A stretch of 16,993 nt of DNA from Holosporales bacterium. GTDB lineage: Bacteria > Pseudomonadota > Alphaproteobacteria > RUG11792. The notes beneath the pieces were generated by a model that was not told where the DNA came from, did no database searches, and worked only from the letters and a program-made list of their open reading frames with translations. The stretch is taken from positions 1-16,993 of the forward strand of contig JAISID010000080.1 of assembly GCA_031262205.1 (NCBI GenBank), read 5' to 3'. Below are positions 14,322-16,993 of this stretch, one piece after another; position 1 is the first letter of the stretch, and each line of letters begins with the position of its first letter. The translations under genes were made by a program, and so were the position numbers.

Positions 14322-15096
14322 AAAATTAAGAGCGACGACTGTCTTTTTAATTTTTGGATTAATGTTTTTATGTATGCCTATTGTTTTTCTTATAAAAAAT
14401 TCATTTGACGGCGATTCGATAAGGAAAATTGTTCTTCACTTTTGCGATGCTTTTAATAGTAGGGAATTAATCGATTCTCTAATAACGAGTTTAAAAATAG
14501 CGTTTGTCGCTGCGACTAGCTCGGTTGTTTTAGGCATATTGGCCGCCGTGTTTACAACGGTTCCTAACGGAGCGGGGCGTAAATGTAAAAAGTTTCTAGA
14601 TAAAATGGTGTTTATTCCAATGATTATACCGGAAGCGGTAATAGGGCTTTCATTGTTGATGTTCTTTATAAAAATTGATTTGGGAATAAGTTGTTTTGTA
14701 AAAATTATTGTAGCCCATACGTTGGTAACCGTAGCTTATGTTTACTCTAATGTTAAATCTCGCTTATTAGAATTTGATACGATAATAGAAGAAGCGGCTA
14801 TTGATTTAGGGGCAAAACCTTTTACGATTTTTTTCAAAATAAAAATTCCTTTGATGAAAAGACATATTTTTACCGGTTGGGCGTTAGCTTTCATAATATC
14901 TTTTGACGATCCTATTATGGCAAACTTTTTAAGCGGCGGCGGGACGACTACTTTCCCCGTCTTAATATTTTCAAAATTGACGATGGGGAAGTTGCCGCCG
15001 GAAGTTAATGCGTTTGTAGTTATGCTTATTAGCGTTATTATGCTTGTTGTTTTTGCTTTCTTCTTTTTAGGAAAGTCTAAGAAAGTATATCGATAA
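14314..15096 (+). CDS. PotC/PotI-like ABC transporter permease
   Basis: 260-residue inner-membrane permease of the spermidine/putrescine type. Hydrophobic spans at about 8-28, 60-82, 98-118, 128-146, 187-196 and 232-254. The EAA coupling loop is at 160-180 (EAAIDLGAKPFTIFFKIKIP), followed by the family's SFDDP segment (196-200). Normally it pairs with PotB/PotH and the ATPase PotA/PotG; neither is in the window, so partners must be encoded elsewhere or the system is incomplete. The start overlaps the binding-protein gene by 8 nt. It is the last gene of the operon; no clear terminator follows. Confidence 0.88.
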   Translation: MIKKLRATTVFLIFGLMFLCMPIVFLIKNSFDGDSIRKIVLHFCDAFNSRELIDSLITSLKIAFVAATSSVVLGILAAVFTTVPNGAGRKCKKFLDKMVFIPMIIPEAVIGLSLLMFFIKIDLGISCFVKIIVAHTLVTVAYVYSNVKSRLLEFDTIIEEAAIDLGAKPFTIFFKIKIPLMKRHIFTGWALAFIISFDDPIMANFLSGGGTTTFPVLIFSKLTMGKLPPEVNAFVVMLISVIMLVVFAFFFLGKSKKVYR

Positions 15097-15270
15097 CAAT
15101 TTTATTTAGGAGCGACCTGAGCGTTGAAATTATCTAAATATATTAAGAAAGCTGAATTTCGAGAGCAATGATTTTATATGGATTTTGCTTTGCAAAGAAC
15201 GTAATATTAATGTTTGCAGGCGAGGAAATTTCCCAGGAGGTTTTTGTTAGAATTTGGAAGCCGAGGTTTA
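15097..15270. other. Spacer before the acyl-CoA synthetase gene
   Basis: Short region with no clear terminator or promoter. A 37-codon frame (15168-15281, beginning MILYGFCFAK) runs into the start of the next gene but has only a weak ribosome site and no recognised similarity, so it is not called as a gene. Confidence 0.3.
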
Positions 15271-16993
15271 ATGAATATTGATAAAGAATTTTTAAAACGC
15301 GACGACGCGTGGCGAGACGAGGAAGTTTATAAAAAAATCTATGATTTTTCGATGAAGAATCTAGAGGGTTATTGGGAGTCTCAAATAGACAGGCTCTCCT
15401 GGACTAAAATTCCAAAAGTCGTTATGGATAGGAAGCCGTACGGCGCTACCGAGTGGTTCCCCGACGGGAAGATAAACGCTTGTTATAACTGCGTCGATAG
15501 GCACGCTGAAAAAACTCCTTATAAAACTGCGGTTATATGGCAAAGCGAAAATTTAGACGAGTACGAATATATATCGTTTAAGAAACTTAAGGAAGAAGTT
15601 TGTAGATTTGCCAACACGTTAAAAAAACTTGGGCTGACTCGAAAAGATTACGTAACCGTCTATATGCCGATGGTTCCGGAAGCGGTATACGCGTGCTTGG
15701 CATGCACGAGACTCGGTATTCCTTATTCGGCTGTTTTCGCAGGGTTTTCGCCAAATGCAGTCGCTCTTAGAATGAACGATTGCAACTCGAATTTTATAAT
15801 TTCTTGCGATGCAAATCGAAGAGGCGGCAAACTTTTCCCTCTTAAAAAAAACGTGGACGAGGCGAGGAAGATTTGCGGAAGAGAAATAAGAGCGCTTATT
15901 GTTAAGCGTCAAAACGCCGATATAAATTGGGACGATGAATTGGACGTAGATTATTACGAGGCGTCGAAGGAGCAATCTACGGAGTGCGAGATAGCAGATA
16001 CCGATTCTCTGTCCGAACTGTTCATACTTTATACTTCCGGTTCGGTTGGAAAACCCAAGGGAGTCGTAATTGGAACAGGCGGATTTTTATTGTTTTCAAT
16101 GTTGACGGGGCGATATTTTTTCAACCTTTTTGAGAACGAAATATTTTGGGGTTCGGGCGATATAGGTTGGATGGGAGGGCACGCGTACGCGTTATACTCT
16201 GCGTTGTGCAACGGAACTACGACGCTCTTTTTCGAGGGCGTTCCCACGTATCCTAGAAATTCTATTTTTTGGGAAACGATTGACAAGCATAAGGTAACGA
16301 CGTTTAACACAGCCCCGACCGTGCTTAGGGCTATGATGAAGCATTCTGAAGAAAGTTTGGCTACTAGTTCCAGAAGCTCGTTAAAGTATTTAGGGGTATT
16401 TGGGGAAATTTTGAATAAGGAGGCTTGGAGTTGGTATTTTGAAAAAGTCGGGCGCAAAAGATGCCCTATCGTCAATATGTGGGGACAAACGGAGCTTGGA
16501 GGAGTGCCGACCGCTCCGCTTAGCAATCTTGAAGAAATGAAAACTTACGGCCATACCGGGCGACAGTTTTTCGGATGTAAACTTTTGTTAAAAGACGAGG
16601 ATGACAACACTATCGCGACTCCTGGGAAAACGGGGGCGATGTTTATCAAATATCCGCTTCCAGGAATGTTGATAGGCGTTTTCGGAGATAAAGACGCGAT
16701 GAAAAGAATATATTACTCCGGCTCGAAAGAGGATATATATTGCACGGGGGACGAGGCCTATTTTGATTTTGACGGAAATTTCTGGATCACTGGAAGAATA
16801 GACGACGTTCTGAACGTTTCGGGGCATAGGATAAGCCCTATTGAAATTGAGGAGGTTATCGCCGGAACGGACGTCGTGGCTGAAGTCTCGGTCGTAGGTT
16901 TTCCGCATGAGCTGAAAGGCGAGGGCATTTACGCCTTTGTCGTTTTGAAAAAAGAAATAACCGAGGAACAACGAAGTAATGCAAAGCAAATGA
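15271..16993 (+). CDS. Acs-family short/medium-chain acyl-CoA synthetase, AMP-forming (3' end outside window)
   Basis: 574 codons are present and the frame is still open at the window end; Acs proteins are usually about 640-650 residues. ATG 15271 has GAGG about nine bases upstream. Cytosolic enzyme that adenylates a carboxylic acid and transfers it to CoA. Landmarks: CoA-site RRGGK (183-187), P-loop YTSGSVGKPKG (254-264), GDIGWMGGHAYALYSAL (296-312), FEGVPTYP (321-328), WGQTELGG (404-411), TGDEAYFD (492-499) and hinge/C-domain ITGRIDDVLNVSGHR (506-520). The catalytic lysine lies beyond the window. Three pocket positions differ from true acetyl-CoA synthetase: V310-T311 is M301-G302, V386 is F377, and W414 is G405, so the substrate may be longer than acetate. 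Separate transcription from the Pot-like operon is likely. Confidence 0.9.
   Translation, partial: MNIDKEFLKRDDAWRDEEVYKKIYDFSMKNLEGYWESQIDRLSWTKIPKVVMDRKPYGATEWFPDGKINACYNCVDRHAEKTPYKTAVIWQSENLDEYEYISFKKLKEEVCRFANTLKKLGLTRKDYVTVYMPMVPEAVYACLACTRLGIPYSAVFAGFSPNAVALRMNDCNSNFIISCDANRRGGKLFPLKKNVDEARKICGREIRALIVKRQNADINWDDELDVDYYEASKEQSTECEIADTDSLSELFILYTSGSVGKPKGVVIGTGGFLLFSMLTGRYFFNLFENEIFWGSGDIGWMGGHAYALYSALCNGTTTLFFEGVPTYPRNSIFWETIDKHKVTTFNTAPTVLRAMMKHSEESLATSSRSSLKYLGVFGEILNKEAWSWYFEKVGRKRCPIVNMWGQTELGGVPTAPLSNLEEMKTYGHTGRQFFGCKLLLKDEDDNTIATPGKTGAMFIKYPLPGMLIGVFGDKDAMKRIYYSGSKEDIYCTGDEAYFDFDGNFWITGRIDDVLNVSGHRISPIEIEEVIAGTDVVAEVSVVGFPHELKGEGIYAFVVLKKEITEEQRSNAKQM

Noticed and set aside
15168..15281. 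37-codon frame overlapping the start of the acyl-CoA synthetase gene
   Set aside because: Weak ribosome site and no similarity; it might be a leader peptide but nothing supports that.

Overview
The window looks like the chromosome of a low-GC, probably host-associated alphaproteobacterium. The best evidence is a CtrA-type cell-cycle regulator (11180-11896) with the CtrA C-terminal signature almost intact. Gram-negative envelope genes (kdsA) and asd fit this. Importers for methionine and a polyamine-like solute, together with long non-coding gaps full of decayed repeats, resemble Holosporales/Rickettsiales-like lineages. That lineage is inference; no rRNA or other taxonomic marker is present.

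Layout. 1-400 begins with a 69-nt sequence that folds as a perfect four-way cloverleaf, followed by a NUDIX hydrolase (401-955). 956-1923 has no convincing gene. It holds a chain of palindromes, including a large imperfect inverted repeat (1129-1290), and a perfect parS centromere site for ParB (1554-1569), which suggests proximity to the replication origin. 1924-4374 is a tight metN-metI-metQ operon for methionine import. 4375-4758 is a repeat-bearing spacer before tRNA-Leu(CAG) (4759-4845). On the minus strand kdsA (7557-6724) and an aminopeptidase P gene (6721-5003) form an operon.

On the plus strand follow a secreted, highly charged coiled-coil protein (7922-8707) with a good sigma70-type promoter and a type IV prepilin-like protein (8757-9416). 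A 540-bp spacer (9417-9957) carries two repeat families. Then come asd (10968-9958) and ctrA (11896-11180) on the minus strand. A divergent, visibly AT-richer plus-strand operon encodes a TauE/SafE (TSUP) permease, a PotD/PotF-like binding protein and a PotC/PotI-like permease (12125-15096), joined by 8-nt overlaps. No cognate ATPase or second permease is present. The window ends inside an Acs-family acyl-CoA synthetase (15271 onward, truncated) whose acyl-pocket residues differ from true acetyl-CoA synthetase.

Most notable beyond the genes: the cloverleaf element, the parS site, a dispersed intergenic repeat with the core RCGTYR-N4-ATGATTC in at least four places, the altered Acs pocket, and the incomplete Pot-like operon headed by a TSUP gene.
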